From contig JAMQPH010000554.1 in the NCBI GenBank assembly GCA_023717605.1, positions 1 through 39,014 of the forward strand: a stretch of DNA of 39,014 nucleotides, written 5' to 3'. The position numbers and the translations under genes are program-made. The notes under the pieces were generated by a model. The model made no database searches, was not told the origin of the DNA, and saw only the letters and a list, made by a program, of their open reading frames with translations. Positions 1-10,138 of this stretch are shown here, in pieces; position 1 is the first letter of the stretch; each line of letters opens with the position of its first letter. Source of the stretch: Pyrinomonadaceae bacterium. GTDB taxonomy: Bacteria; Acidobacteriota; Blastocatellia; Pyrinomonadales; Pyrinomonadaceae.

Positions 1-760
1 CCTGACCGGATTGCTGCCGTCGGCGTTCATCACGTAGATGTCAACGCTATTACTCTGGAACACAATGCGAGTACCATCGGGCGACCATTCGGGAGATAGG
101 TCATAACTCGGGTTGTTGGTGAGCCGTGTTTGGTTGCTGCCGTCGGCGTTCATCACGTAAATTTCAAAGTTACAATTGCCGCATGCGCTTGGGTTAGGCT
201 CGTCACGATTGCTGACGAAAGCGATGCGCGTGCCGTCAGGCGACCACTTCGGCAAAAAATCGAATCCCGAGTTATTGGTGAGTCGCTGCACGTCACCGCC
301 GTCGGCGTTCATCACGTAAATTTCAGAGTTACCATCACGATTGGAATCGAAGGCGATGCGCGAACTGTCAGGCGACCACCCCAGAGAGCCTGCACGGCCC
401 GAGTTTGTCAACTCCGTCTGGTTGCTGCCGTCGGCGTTCATGACGTAGATGACGTTGATGTCAAAGTTATTACCACGACGGCTGCTGAAAGCGAGCTTCG
501 TCCCGTCAGGAGACCAGGTAGGGGAATGATCGGATCTGGACTGAGTCAGCCTTCGCTGATCGCTGCCATCGGCGTTCATCACAAAAATTTCGCCGAAGTT
601 GCTGTTGTGCCTTGCGAATGCGATCTTTGTGCCGTCAGGCGACCACTTCGGACCTGAATCGGATCCCGAGTTATTGGTGAGTCGCTGCACGTTACTGCCG
701 TCCGCCTCCGTCGTGTAGATTTCAAGATTCCCGTCAAAGGCACTTGAAAAGGCGATCTTG
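1..760 (-). repeat. Degenerate tandem repeat (about 120-135 bp units) encoding PD40 blades
   Basis: Recurring 'ttgctgccgtcggcgttcatcacgta(g/a)at' and 'gtgccgtcaggcgaccac' blocks. Confidence 0.8.
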
Positions 761-945
761 CCGTTGCGACCCGGCACAGTCCTCGGCGTCACACCCTGCT
801 CGTCGGATGTTTTTGTTTGCGCCTTCGGCGACAGAGCAAGAGAGCCGCAGATTAAAACGCATAACAACGTGAAAAGCACGACTGTCATATTGTGGTCGCT
901 ATCGCCGGAATGTGATTTTTGTGAGTGTTTCATGATCTTTCTCAT
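1..945 (-). CDS. TolB/PD40 beta-propeller repeat secreted protein, C-terminus runs off the left edge
   Basis: Minus-strand reading gives MRKIMKHSQKS...LLCVLICGSLALSPKAQT followed by repeats such as IYVMNADGSNQTRLTNNPSYDLSPEWSPDGTRIVF. Absent from the ORF track because there is no stop in the window. Start at 945 or 933. Confidence 0.88.
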   Translation of the reverse strand, partial: MRKIMKHSQKSHSGDSDHNMTVVLFTLLCVLICGSLALSPKAQTKTSDEQGVTPRTVPGRNGKIAFSSAFDGNLEIYTTEADGSNVQRLTNNSGSDSGPKWSPDGTKIAFARHNSNFGEIFVMNADGSDQRRLTQSRSDHSPTWSPDGTKLAFSSRRGNNFDINVIYVMNADGSNQTELTNSGRAGSLGWSPDSSRIAFDSNRDGNSEIYVMNADGGDVQRLTNNSGFDFLPKWSPDGTRIAFVSNRDEPNPSACGNCNFEIYVMNADGSNQTRLTNNPSYDLSPEWSPDGTRIVFQSNSVDIYVMNADGSNPVR

Positions 946-1199
946 CTACGCAGTCGACGCGCGCTCCGGCCACTGCCGGGCTTACGACGCGCAATCGTTG
1001 TTGCTGCGCGTCACGATGTTGCTGAAACGCAGTTAATATTCCGTCGCGGGCAGAGTGTTCCAACTCATCAAGCCGACTAATGTGAGTGTCAGTCCGAAGA
1101 GCAGTCGGGCGATGTTTCTTTGGCTTTTCATACGAACCTCGTCTATTGTGCCGGGCCAAAAACTCGATCGCGGCAACCAGCCCCGCCAGCGCTTTTATT

Positions 1200-1754
1200 C
1201 TATTGAAAGCGGGTCGAGACACTCGTGGCACACCCGCTTGCAATGACATTTCCGGCTGCGTCAAGGACGTCATTTGTTGCCGTTGACGTGGAATGATCAC
1301 CCGTCTCGTCGAGTGTGATGGCCGCCCTGACAACCCCGCTGCCGACAAACGAGCCGGCCGCATCGTATCGCATGAAACGTAGGACGAAGGAATACTCGTT
1401 CCAACCGTGCTCGCGTTTCCAAATTCCGTTACCGGGACTTCGAACTATGCTGGGGCCGATAGTTTCTAACAGCGTTCCGCCCTTTGCGAATGTGAGCTGA
1501 ATTTGGGATGCAGCTATCGTCGCGCCGGTATCACAGTTAATGCGAGTGACTTGCGTGACCCACACACCGACAAGACTTCGCTCATGGCGACTTCGCTCAT
1601 GGCCTTCGTCACTTTGGCCCGAAACAACTGGACCTACAGGTGGCTCCTTGGCCGTGATGGTGGATTGTGAAATTGCCACTGCAGTAATGATCGCCATCAT
1701 CCCGAACGTGATTGCGGTGAATGTCATCCTTTTCATTGCTTTTTTCTCCTTCAT
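1200..1754 (-). CDS. Hypothetical secreted protein
   Basis: ORF of 184 aa with N-terminal signal-like segment MKRMTFTAITFGMMAIITAVAIS; start may be the internal MKRM. Confidence 0.65.
   Translation of the reverse strand: MKEKKAMKRMTFTAITFGMMAIITAVAISQSTITAKEPPVGPVVSGQSDEGHERSRHERSLVGVWVTQVTRINCDTGATIAASQIQLTFAKGGTLLETIGPSIVRSPGNGIWKREHGWNEYSFVLRFMRYDAAGSFVGSGVVRAAITLDETGDHSTSTATNDVLDAAGNVIASGCATSVSTRFQ
1574..1603. repeat. Perfect 15-bp x2 tandem duplication (gacttcgctcatggc) inside the secreted ORF
   Basis: Two adjacent identical copies; encodes the HERSR/HERSL repeat. Confidence 0.85.
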
Positions 1755-2032
1755 TGGTGAGTCAATCTATTTGGTCTGCCGGGCTCTGTTTGTGCTACCC
1801 AAAGAGTTATTCACTTGGTACCTCGATCCGTCGATGCACGTTCCAACCGTAGCTTTTAGGATCAGGTAGACCGAGGCCCAAATGCTTTTACTTTTTGAGC
1901 CGCTGCACTAGAATGCGCTTGATCATTTTTGACCCTAGCGCGTCTGTCACCTCCCGCTCACACCGACAGTACGGAGAAAATGGCGGCCTGTCTTCGAAGT
2001 TAACCTTAGTTGTTTCTGAGTTTATTCTTAGG

Positions 2033-4168
2033 ATGAGTAAAGTAATTGAACACAAGGTTTACGAGTTCGACGACTTTCGAATCGATGTCGATCACCTGAT
2101 GCTTTCTCACCAGGGCAGTGAGATTCCGCTTGTTCCTAAGGCAGTCGAAACTCTCGTAGCTCTTATCGAACACCGCGGTAAGATTGTCAGCAAGGATGAG
2201 CTGCTCGATGCCGTGTGGCCCGATACGGTGGTAGAGGAGTCGAATCTCTTTCTATATCTGTCGGTTTTAAGAAAAACTCTGGGAACGCAGAAGAACGGCA
2301 GCCCTTATGTCGAAACTCTGCGACGACGCGGCTACAGGTTTAATGGAGAGGTGCATCTTGTGCGGCAGGAAGTCGAGAATCAACTGGATGCAATTGCAGT
2401 GGATAGTTTCGAACAAAGCCGAGCCAAGACAATCGCGAAGCCGGGTCAAATATATTTTGTGAAGGATTGGAACCGTAAGACCGAATCCCGAGAAACCAGT
2501 TACGCATCGTCCGCAGTTCCAGCTCTAGAGCCAGTTGAATCCCCGAACAGCCTAATGACGGCGGAGAACGAATCGGGACCTGCCGAACTGTCACCCGCAC
2601 CTGAGATTACTGAGCGACCACTAGAAGATTCCGGCGTCGCCAGCGCAGAACCACCCACTAAGGCTGAGCACCCAAAGCGATTCCGAACTAGTTACCTCAT
2701 CGCCGCTTCGCTTGCTGCAATTCTTCTCAGTGTCGTAGTTGCAGGATCATATTATTGGCGAAGCCGACCGGCAACGGCTACGAATGCTAGTCCAAGAGTA
2801 ATTGCAATTCTGCCATTCAGACCCCTCGTCGACGAGAACCGCGATGAGATTTTGGAATTCGGAATGGCTGATACGCTTATCACACGTCTCGGTAATAACA
2901 GCGCGATAAGAGTGCTTCCATTAAGTTCTGTACGTACCTTCAATGGCAGTGATCGGGATGCAATAAATGCTGGGAAAGTGCTCGATGTTGAAGCGGTATT
3001 GGACTCAAGCTTACAACGCTCGGGCGATCGCATCCTCGTGAACGTCAACCTGCGCAGGGTAGCTGATGGAACAACGATTTGGGTCGAATCTTTTAATGAA
3101 AAATTTGCGGATAGATTAATCGTTCAGGAGGCGATCGCGACAAGAATTGCGAGTGCCCTGGCCCTTAACTTAACCAGTGAGGAGAGAACGCGTCTTCAAA
3201 AAAGGTATACAAGCAACCCCGAAGCCCAGGACTACTACAATCGCGCTCGTTACAACGAGTTAAAGATAACGGAGGAGGCCCTGCGTCAAGCTATCGGATT
3301 TTACGAACAGGCGATAAAAGCTGATCCTAACTATGCCCTTGCCTACGCGCACATGGCAACTGCTTATCGAAGCCTGGCTCATGCCGGATTTGCACGTTTA
3401 AAGGAAGTACTCGCTCAGGTGGAGTGGCTAGTAAGGAAAGCTTTGGAAATAGACGAATCACTTGGTGAAGGTTATTTCATGCTTGCCTGGTTAGACAATT
3501 TAAACGGAGACCCGGCCTCAGCCGAAACTAACTATAAGCGAGCGATCAAACTGAATCCTAAGGACTTTCAGGCCCACCGGGGATACGCCGGGTTCTTATC
3601 GAATATGAAAAGGCATGAAGAAGCGGTTGCTGAGGCGAGGCAGGCAAGCGAATTGAGCCCGATGACGCCTATCGTGCTGGCACTTGAGAGTCAGATCCTG
3701 CGTAACGCTGGAAAAGTAGATGAGGCGGTTCTCAAAGCCAAAAACGCGTTGGAATTTGAACCAAATCTATGGGTTGGGCACCTTCACTTGGGCGCAGCTT
3801 ATCATCGTCAAAAGCGATACGCTGAAGCGATCGTGGAACTTCAGAAAGCAAAGGAACTTGCTCCGGGAAGTTACGTCCCTCTATCGTCGCTTGGCCGGGT
3901 GTACGCGGAGATGGGAGATAAGGAACGGGTTATTGCAATCCTCAAAGAACTGGAGCAGCAGCAAGCGAAAAAGGGTCACGTTCCACTTCATAGTATCGCA
4001 TGGTTTTACCACTGGCTCGGTCAAAACCGGAAGGCTTTAGACCTGCTTGAAAGATCACTGGAAGAGCGCGATGGCCTTCGAGCCAATCTAACTGACAAAG
4101 GTTGGGACAATCTGCGTTCTGAACCGCGATTCCAGAATATACTGCGGCAACTGAACCTCGACAAGTAA
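2033..4168 (+). CDS. Winged-helix (OmpR/CadC-like) DNA-binding membrane regulator with TPR repeats
   Basis: YEFDDFRIDVDHLMLSHQGSEIPLVPKAVETLVALIEHRGKIVSKDELLDAVWPDTVVEESNL...VETLRRRGYRF, one TM helix (YLIAASLAAILLSVVVAGSYYW), then TPRs. ORF open from 1895; ATG 2033 fits the domain start better. Confidence 0.9.
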   Translation: MSKVIEHKVYEFDDFRIDVDHLMLSHQGSEIPLVPKAVETLVALIEHRGKIVSKDELLDAVWPDTVVEESNLFLYLSVLRKTLGTQKNGSPYVETLRRRGYRFNGEVHLVRQEVENQLDAIAVDSFEQSRAKTIAKPGQIYFVKDWNRKTESRETSYASSAVPALEPVESPNSLMTAENESGPAELSPAPEITERPLEDSGVASAEPPTKAEHPKRFRTSYLIAASLAAILLSVVVAGSYYWRSRPATATNASPRVIAILPFRPLVDENRDEILEFGMADTLITRLGNNSAIRVLPLSSVRTFNGSDRDAINAGKVLDVEAVLDSSLQRSGDRILVNVNLRRVADGTTIWVESFNEKFADRLIVQEAIATRIASALALNLTSEERTRLQKRYTSNPEAQDYYNRARYNELKITEEALRQAIGFYEQAIKADPNYALAYAHMATAYRSLAHAGFARLKEVLAQVEWLVRKALEIDESLGEGYFMLAWLDNLNGDPASAETNYKRAIKLNPKDFQAHRGYAGFLSNMKRHEEAVAEARQASELSPMTPIVLALESQILRNAGKVDEAVLKAKNALEFEPNLWVGHLHLGAAYHRQKRYAEAIVELQKAKELAPGSYVPLSSLGRVYAEMGDKERVIAILKELEQQQAKKGHVPLHSIAWFYHWLGQNRKALDLLERSLEERDGLRANLTDKGWDNLRSEPRFQNILRQLNLDK

Positions 4169-4214
4169 GCCGGTCGCCTTCGATCTCACAAAACTTTATC
4201 TTGGGCTCTGCAAT

Positions 4215-7200
4215 ATGACCAGGCACCTAAGAAATGTATCTACCTTCATTCTGCTTGGTGTTCTCGTAGGTGCGGTTCAAGCACAGTCTTCAACCGGGTC
4301 GATCTCCGGCCTGGTCACTGATCAAAACCAAGCAGTCATTCCAGCAGCAACAGTAGTCATCCGAAACACAGCAACAGGATTGACCAGATCCACCACTACA
4401 GACTCAGACGGTCGTTACAGTTTTTCAGGAGTACCTATTGGTGGCTACGAACTATCTGTTGAGGCCCCCACCTTTTCCAAATACATTCAAAAGGTTATCC
4501 ACCTGCTGGTGAACCAAAGCGCTATCGTCAGTCCGAGCCTGGATCCGGGAGGCATTACCGAAGCGGTAACCGTAAACTCGGATGCCTCCCTGCTGAACAG
4601 AACCACACCCGAGATCGCAACGCGGTTCGACAATCGAAGGCTTTCGGAGTTGCCGAGCGCTCCAAACCGCAGCGTCTTTAATGTCCTGCTTTCCGTTCCA
4701 GGCGTCAGCCAAGTCGCCCGGGGACAAACTGCCTTCGCGGTCGGCATCAGTTTTTCAGCCAATGGCGGTCGCCTGCGGTCAAACAGCTTCCTGCTTGATG
4801 GCCAGGATGTGAACGACCCGGTCCTTACCGGCATGCAGATGCCATTGAATAATCCCGATGCAATACAGGAAGTCCGAATTGTCACTAATCAGTTTTTGCC
4901 GGAATACGGACATAACGCCAGTTCAGTCGTGAATTTTGTCGGCAAATCGGGAACCAACGATTTTCATGGTTCTGTTTTTTGGTTTCATAACAATCAGTTT
5001 CTAAACGCGTGCAGCAATCTGGATAAGGCCGCTGGATTCTGTGATGCGAACGCATCAGATAAATCGAAACGAAACGCACCTCGTCGTCTCGAGAACCAGA
5101 TGGGTTTCACAATTGGAGGACCAATCATCTTGCCGCGTTTTGGTGAGGGAGGAGGTCACTTTTATAGCGGAAAGAACAAGACGTTTTTCTTTACCGACTA
5201 TCAGCGTTGGTCTGATCGTGAGGCGTCCTCCGGCCTCACGCTGAACGGCGCACCCACTGCCGCTGGTCGCGCGGCATTGCTCGCGCAAGCCGGCAATCGT
5301 CCACAGGTGCAAGCTCTCCTTCGATTCGTTCCGGCTGGAACTCCGAATGGGGAAAGAAGGAGCGTGACGCTCGCCGGTGGCCCAACGTTCGACGTGGAAC
5401 TTGGCGATCTCACTGGTTCGTCGGCGTTCAGATTTGACAGCCGTCAGGGATCTGTTCGCATAGATCATCGGGTTAATGACAAGAGTTTTATTTATGGGCG
5501 ATACAGATCAAGTAAGGAATCATCTGCGGGCTCTGACCAGGTTACACCACCCGGCCTGGGTGCAATCGATGACCGCAAAGCCAAAGCAGCTGCCGTCGTA
5601 TGGACCAGAGTATGGTCAACTGGCATAAGTAATGAGGTAACAATTAACTGGACGCGGTCCACCATCGAAAGGGACGCCGAAGATCCACTCTCCAAAACAA
5701 TCCCATCCATCCAGATCATCGATCTTGGAATGACAGGTACTGGTGGAGCGAATAGAACCGCATTCGGGGCCGCCACGATCCTGCCTCAGGGGAAGGTTAA
5801 CGACACCTATCAGATAACGGATTCCATCTCTATGGTTGATGGAGAACACTCATTCAAATTCGGGGTTGATCTGCGGCGAACAGACGTAAAGAGCAATTTC
5901 TTCCCGACAGGACGTGGAAGCCTGATCTACACAACGTTAAGTAATTTCGTGAATGATATTGCTTCATCGTCGTCAAAAAATCTGCCGCTGCGCGGAGGAG
6001 ATGTGATCTCCTTTTACCGTTGGCACCAATTCTATGTTTACGGTCAGGACCAGTGGAAAATACGACCAAACCTTACGCTCTCATACGGTGTCCGTTATGA
6101 GTATCCCGGAGATTCATTCCGATACCTTCGGGAACTGAATCAGCGAATTCTTGCAGCTAACAACAACGATCCTGCATATAGATTCGACGCGCCCAAAAAG
6201 GACACCAACAATTGGATGCCAAGAGTTGGGTTTAATTGGAATCCGCAAACGAGCGATAAAGGTTTAATGGGCCTGCTGACGGGTGGCAACAGGTTGGTCT
6301 TACGCGCCGGGTACGCCCGTACGTATGACGCAAATTTTGTTAATTTAGATTCTCAATCCTTCTTTTCGTTCCCTTTCGTAGCGACGCAAGACAGATCGCC
6401 GGCGCCCAATGGCTTTATCACGGTGCTCAATACCACCGTTCCAACCATTTCAGATCCCAGACAACTCAGTCGCAGCGTCGTCTCTGAAGATCATCGCGCA
6501 CCTGCGGGCGATCAAATCTCGTTCGATGTTCAGCGGGAGCTAACCACCGACCTAATCCTTAAGGTCGGTTATGTGCGAACACGAGGGACAGGACTTTTCC
6601 AGATTGTAGAAGGCAATCCGCGTCTTCCATGTCCTTTCGGAACGGGACCCGGAACTTGCAATACAACCGGAATAGACAGAAACACCGGAGCTCCCCTTCC
6701 GTCGGCTGCACCAATCCTGGCCCCAAGAGTTGATCCGAGCAGAGGGGTGATTACGTTAAGGACCAACTCGGCGGCGTCAACTTATGACGCTTTACAAATA
6801 AGTTTGGAAAAGAGATTGAGCCGCGGGTTTAGTTTTGGCGTGCATTACACCTGGAGCTCTTTTATTGATACTGCCTCTGACATCAATCCTCCATCCGTCG
6901 CCGAAAGCAACTTCTCGCAGGACCCGTTCGACAGAAACTCGAATCGGGCCCACTCAACTTATGACAGGCCACATAGACTTTCCGGAAATGTCGTTTACGA
7001 ACTGCCATTCTTCGCAAAACAGCGCGGGTTCATTGGCAAGTTGTTTGGTGGCTGGCAGCTCAACTCTTTCTTTAACTTCCAGACCGGCGCTCCACTAACC
7101 GCGCTTAATGGATCGGATCCCGCTGGTGCAAGCTTAGCTACTTCGATACGTCCGAATGTATTCACAAACCTGGACGTTTCAAGAATGAGTGTCGCGCAAT

Positions 7201-7658
7201 TATTTTTGATTAACCAACAGCAGAGATCACAAGCGATCGCGCAAGCACAGCAGAAATTTAATAGCCTGCCTCCGGGTCCGTGCTTTGCCGGATGGCTTCC
7301 TGGACCGCCACTTCCGTTTACGCTGTTCTCCGCACCGAGAGGCCGTATAACTTGCAATGCAGGACAGAGAGCGCTTGTCGTCGATTTCAACGGAGTTCCT
7401 GAAGGACAACGGGTCGGCAACGCTGGTCGAAACATAATGCGCGCGGATCCTATTACGAACGTCGATATCGGAATCATAAAGAACATTCAACTTGCCGAAA
7501 ATGTTAGGACTCAGTTTTGGATTGATTTGTTTAATGCGTTCAATTCGCGAAATTTTGGTATTCCATCTGGCGTGGCAAGTAGTCCCGGCTTCCTAAACCA
7601 ATGGGCCACCGATGGAGGCAACCGCAGAATTCGATTTGGCGCACGCCTCGTATTCTGA
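4215..7658 (+). CDS. TonB-dependent receptor, Oar-like, with carboxypeptidase regulatory-like N-domain
   Basis: Signal peptide, GSISGLVTDQNQAVIPAATVVIRNTATGLTRSTTTDSDGRYSFSGVPIGGYELSVEA, plug-type segment, beta-barrel C-terminus ending ...RRIRFGARLVF. Confidence 0.92.
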   Translation: MTRHLRNVSTFILLGVLVGAVQAQSSTGSISGLVTDQNQAVIPAATVVIRNTATGLTRSTTTDSDGRYSFSGVPIGGYELSVEAPTFSKYIQKVIHLLVNQSAIVSPSLDPGGITEAVTVNSDASLLNRTTPEIATRFDNRRLSELPSAPNRSVFNVLLSVPGVSQVARGQTAFAVGISFSANGGRLRSNSFLLDGQDVNDPVLTGMQMPLNNPDAIQEVRIVTNQFLPEYGHNASSVVNFVGKSGTNDFHGSVFWFHNNQFLNACSNLDKAAGFCDANASDKSKRNAPRRLENQMGFTIGGPIILPRFGEGGGHFYSGKNKTFFFTDYQRWSDREASSGLTLNGAPTAAGRAALLAQAGNRPQVQALLRFVPAGTPNGERRSVTLAGGPTFDVELGDLTGSSAFRFDSRQGSVRIDHRVNDKSFIYGRYRSSKESSAGSDQVTPPGLGAIDDRKAKAAAVVWTRVWSTGISNEVTINWTRSTIERDAEDPLSKTIPSIQIIDLGMTGTGGANRTAFGAATILPQGKVNDTYQITDSISMVDGEHSFKFGVDLRRTDVKSNFFPTGRGSLIYTTLSNFVNDIASSSSKNLPLRGGDVISFYRWHQFYVYGQDQWKIRPNLTLSYGVRYEYPGDSFRYLRELNQRILAANNNDPAYRFDAPKKDTNNWMPRVGFNWNPQTSDKGLMGLLTGGNRLVLRAGYARTYDANFVNLDSQSFFSFPFVATQDRSPAPNGFITVLNTTVPTISDPRQLSRSVVSEDHRAPAGDQISFDVQRELTTDLILKVGYVRTRGTGLFQIVEGNPRLPCPFGTGPGTCNTTGIDRNTGAPLPSAAPILAPRVDPSRGVITLRTNSAASTYDALQISLEKRLSRGFSFGVHYTWSSFIDTASDINPPSVAESNFSQDPFDRNSNRAHSTYDRPHRLSGNVVYELPFFAKQRGFIGKLFGGWQLNSFFNFQTGAPLTALNGSDPAGASLATSIRPNVFTNLDVSRMSVAQLFLINQQQRSQAIAQAQQKFNSLPPGPCFAGWLPGPPLPFTLFSAPRGRITCNAGQRALVVDFNGVPEGQRVGNAGRNIMRADPITNVDIGIIKNIQLAENVRTQFWIDLFNAFNSRNFGIPSGVASSPGFLNQWATDGGNRRIRFGARLVF

Positions 7659-7709
7659 AAAATAACTTTGCTCCTTCTCCTCAGAATTAATTCTATTAAC
7701 CTTCAACAT

Positions 7710-8250
7710 GATTAAGAAAGTTTCTTGCGGTTGTTGCTGCAACTGAGCAAGCTTGCGCGCGCCGATGATGGGAATGACCGGCACGGGGCGCGAACGGAGC
7801 CACGCCAGCGCCACCTGGGCCAAGCTGCGATCAAGTTCGTCAGCCACAGTCTTAACAGCGGCGACGACACGCTCGGCTCATTGTTGCTCTGGCAAAAAAC
7901 CTTTCATCATCTCGCTGCTCATTCGCCCCGGATCGCCTTTTTGATCGGAACCTCCAAGGCCGTCGTACTTGCCAGTCGGCACGCCACCGGCCAGCGGTGA
8001 CCACGCGGTCACTCCGACGTTCAGCGCTTTTGCCATCGGGATCAATTCTCGCTCGACGGTCCGCTCAATTAAGCTATATTCGATCTGCAAGCCGATGAAG
8101 GGAGACCACCCGCGCAAGTGGGCCAGTGTGTTTGCCTGCGCGATCCACCAGGCCGGCGCATCAGAGATGCCAACATACAACACTTTGCCTGCGCGCACGA
8201 GATCATCCAGCCCCCCCCATGACTTCTTCGACTGGTGTGAGCACCAATTA
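7710..8250 (-). pseudogene. Aldo/keto reductase remnant, truncated at both ends, with frameshift and in-frame stop
   Basis: TPVEEVMGG / [82 protein letters not shown]...MKGFLPEQQ*AERVVAAVKTVADELDRSLAQVALAWLRSRPVPVIPIIGARKLAQL. Frame breaks at an 8-C run (8211-8218); TGA in frame at 7878-7880. Confidence 0.88.
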
Positions 8251-8271
8251 TGATCAGATCATACATAGCAT

Positions 8272-8481
8272 TCATGCAGCGGTATACGCTTTATTCTGCT
8301 CAATCTCAATGGTGGGGATCGAAGCCCCATCCATCCGGCTAAAGGCCTTGAGGTTGCCGCCGTCATCGAGAATCGCTACGTTCTCGCTAACGCCAAGTTC
8401 TCTGGCTTTCGCCATCGCTTCATTCACCATTTTCTGTGCTAGCTCAGAAGAGATGCTGTGTTTCTTCACCACGTTAGTCAT
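8272..8481 (-). pseudogene. GlcG/HbpS (DUF336)-like heme-binding family protein, C-terminally truncated
   Basis: MTNVVKKHSISSELAQKMVNEAMAKARELGVSENVAILDDGGNLKAFSRMDGASIPTIEIEQNKAYTAA then stop; only the N-terminal half of the family. Confidence 0.75.
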
Positions 8482-8525
8482 TGGACACCTTCGTTCGCTT
8501 GATATGTATTGCGTGTTGATCTTTC

Positions 8526-8580
8526 TCAGGCATTCGTTCCGCCATCAACCGTAAGGTTCGCCCCGAGCGGAGTGAAGAGA
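8526..8580 (-). pseudogene. C-terminal scrap of a short-chain dehydrogenase/reductase
   Basis: Minus-strand reading FTPLGANLTVDGGTNA* matches the SDR C-terminal 'GANLTVDGG' signature. Confidence 0.55.
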
Positions 8581-8612
8581 CCGCAATTGGTGAGTTAAGA
8601 AATTACGAAGTC

Positions 8613-8945
8613 TTAAAAACGGTGTCGGTTAATACCCAGTTTCCTGATCTTTGATTCGAGCGTCTGTCTGGGAATGCCGAGCTTGGTGGCGGCGCCGGTC
8701 GGGCCGGAGATCAGTCCCTCAGCCTCGCGGAGCGCGTTTTCGATTATTTCTTTTTCATGGTCCATAAGGTTCGCGACCAGCGGAACTTTCGAAGCGGCAG
8801 TCTTCGGAGTAACCGGCGTGAGCCAGGTTTCATCTACAGAAAAGGTCTCCCCATCGCTCAGAATCACGGCGCGCTCGATTACATTCTGCAATTCGCGAAC
8901 GTTGCCGGGCCAGTCGTAATTCTGGAAAGGTCCAAGGTTCCCCTA
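8613..8945 (-). pseudogene. Sigma-54-dependent (NtrC/FhlA-type) activator, C-terminal remnant
   Basis: [35 protein letters not shown]...[21 protein letters not shown] (AAA C-terminus plus Fis-type HTH); in-frame TAG just upstream. Confidence 0.82.
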
Positions 8946-8964
8946 TTGATGTTTTTGATTTTCT

Positions 8965-9062
8965 TACCAGCCGAGGAACGGACGAAAAATGAAAATCTTG
9001 TGTTGCGCGAAGAGATCGACCGTTCTTCGATGTTCGAAGAGATCGTTGGGTCTTCCGAGCCG
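8965..9062 (+). pseudogene. Sigma-54 activator linker/start of AAA domain, remnant on the opposite strand
   Basis: Plus-strand EERTKNENLVLREEIDRSSMFEEIVGSSE matches the segment preceding the Walker A region in FhlA-type activators; no P-loop follows. Confidence 0.6.
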
Positions 9063-9291
9063 CCTTCGGGATCATCATGTCCCACTTCCGACCGGGGCGC
9101 CACCTGTGTGCCGACAGCATTTATCGACAGATGATGAAAACAAGATTTGCTGATTGGGAACTGGTTGTTGGCGCGCAAGACGCCTAACTAGAGTGACCGT
9201 GAACGAAACAAATGGTTAAGAGTTAGATTCCTTTCTTGTCTAGTGGATGGTTTGTTCGTGTATGAAGTTAAGTTGACAGTACCCTGGCACT

Positions 9292-9645
9292 TCAGGATTC
9301 GAAGCGCATGATGGTTACTGCCCCTTCTTTATCTTCTATCTCCAGGGCTTCGTCCCGACCGTTAACCGTTTCCAGCGCCACCCGTTTCACCCCGGTTACT
9401 GTATGAGTCATGTGATCTCGTGTTGGGGCTGCTGGAACCTGGAGCATAATCTCAACGGAAGGTCCGCGCTCCGCATCCATTTCCAGAGCCATTCCTGTGA
9501 ATAGCATCCCATCCTCAAGCCAAAAGTCTGATTCCACTTCCCTGGGTCGTCCAAGAACTTCCAGTATTGTCGGGCGCATTTTGTTGCGCTGGCCGAAGTC
9601 CGTCAGATCCTCCTGCCATGACAAAGGTTTGATGTTTTTGCGCAT
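9292..9645 (-). CDS. DUF5335-like small protein
   Basis: 117 aa ORF; shares the layout W...F......L.......D.....HT.....V.LE.......AL.I....G....RF with the next ORF. Confidence 0.65.
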   Translation of the reverse strand: MRKNIKPLSWQEDLTDFGQRNKMRPTILEVLGRPREVESDFWLEDGMLFTGMALEMDAERGPSVEIMLQVPAAPTRDHMTHTVTGVKRVALETVNGRDEALEIEDKEGAVTIMRFES

Positions 9646-9739
9646 TAGAATTTCTCCACCTCACCATCAGACCATCGACTGATGATCGTGCAAGTGCTTT
9701 ATGAATTCCGGGTGAAACACAAACTCCGTGCTCTTCACA

Positions 9740-10138
9740 CTACAAGGAGCGTGGTGACGGTTGGGTCACTACCCCATCGACCATTTCCGGTAACAGCGCG
9801 GAACGGAATCTCAGTAGCGCGGTAACTCCATCGGCTGACTTGATCGCCAGAGCAGCGTCCGCTCCTTCGTCTGTTTGCTCCAAGCTCACCTTTGTGGGAC
9901 GACTAATGCTGTGCGTAATGTGATCCTCCGGCCTGACGCCGGTCATGATTACAATCTGATTACCCTGAACTTCGTCCCATTCATCGACAATGCCCTCGAA
10001 GGCCAAGTCGCGTTCCTCAATTTGAGCACCGATATCAGACCCGAAGATCTCGAGGGTCACGAGCCAGCCCTCATGTTGACGACTGAAACTATCAAAGAAC
10101 TTCGGCCATTCATTTTTTGGGATCTCTTTCGTTTTCAT
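9740..10138 (-). CDS. DUF5335-like small protein, paralog of 9292-9645
   Basis: 132 aa ORF; DHITHSISRPTKVSLEQTDEGADAALAIKSADGVTALLRF aligns with DHMTHTVTGVKRVALETVNGRDEALEIEDKEGAVTIMRF. Confidence 0.68.
   Translation of the reverse strand: MKTKEIPKNEWPKFFDSFSRQHEGWLVTLEIFGSDIGAQIEERDLAFEGIVDEWDEVQGNQIVIMTGVRPEDHITHSISRPTKVSLEQTDEGADAALAIKSADGVTALLRFRSALLPEMVDGVVTQPSPRSL

Noticed and set aside
130-657. Plus-strand 175-aa ORF with repeated AVGVHH motifs
   Set aside because: Antisense shadow of the minus-strand PD40 repeat gene.
1-760. Regularly spaced repeats as a CRISPR array
   Set aside because: Repeats are degenerate, about 120+ bp apart, and encode PD40 blades.
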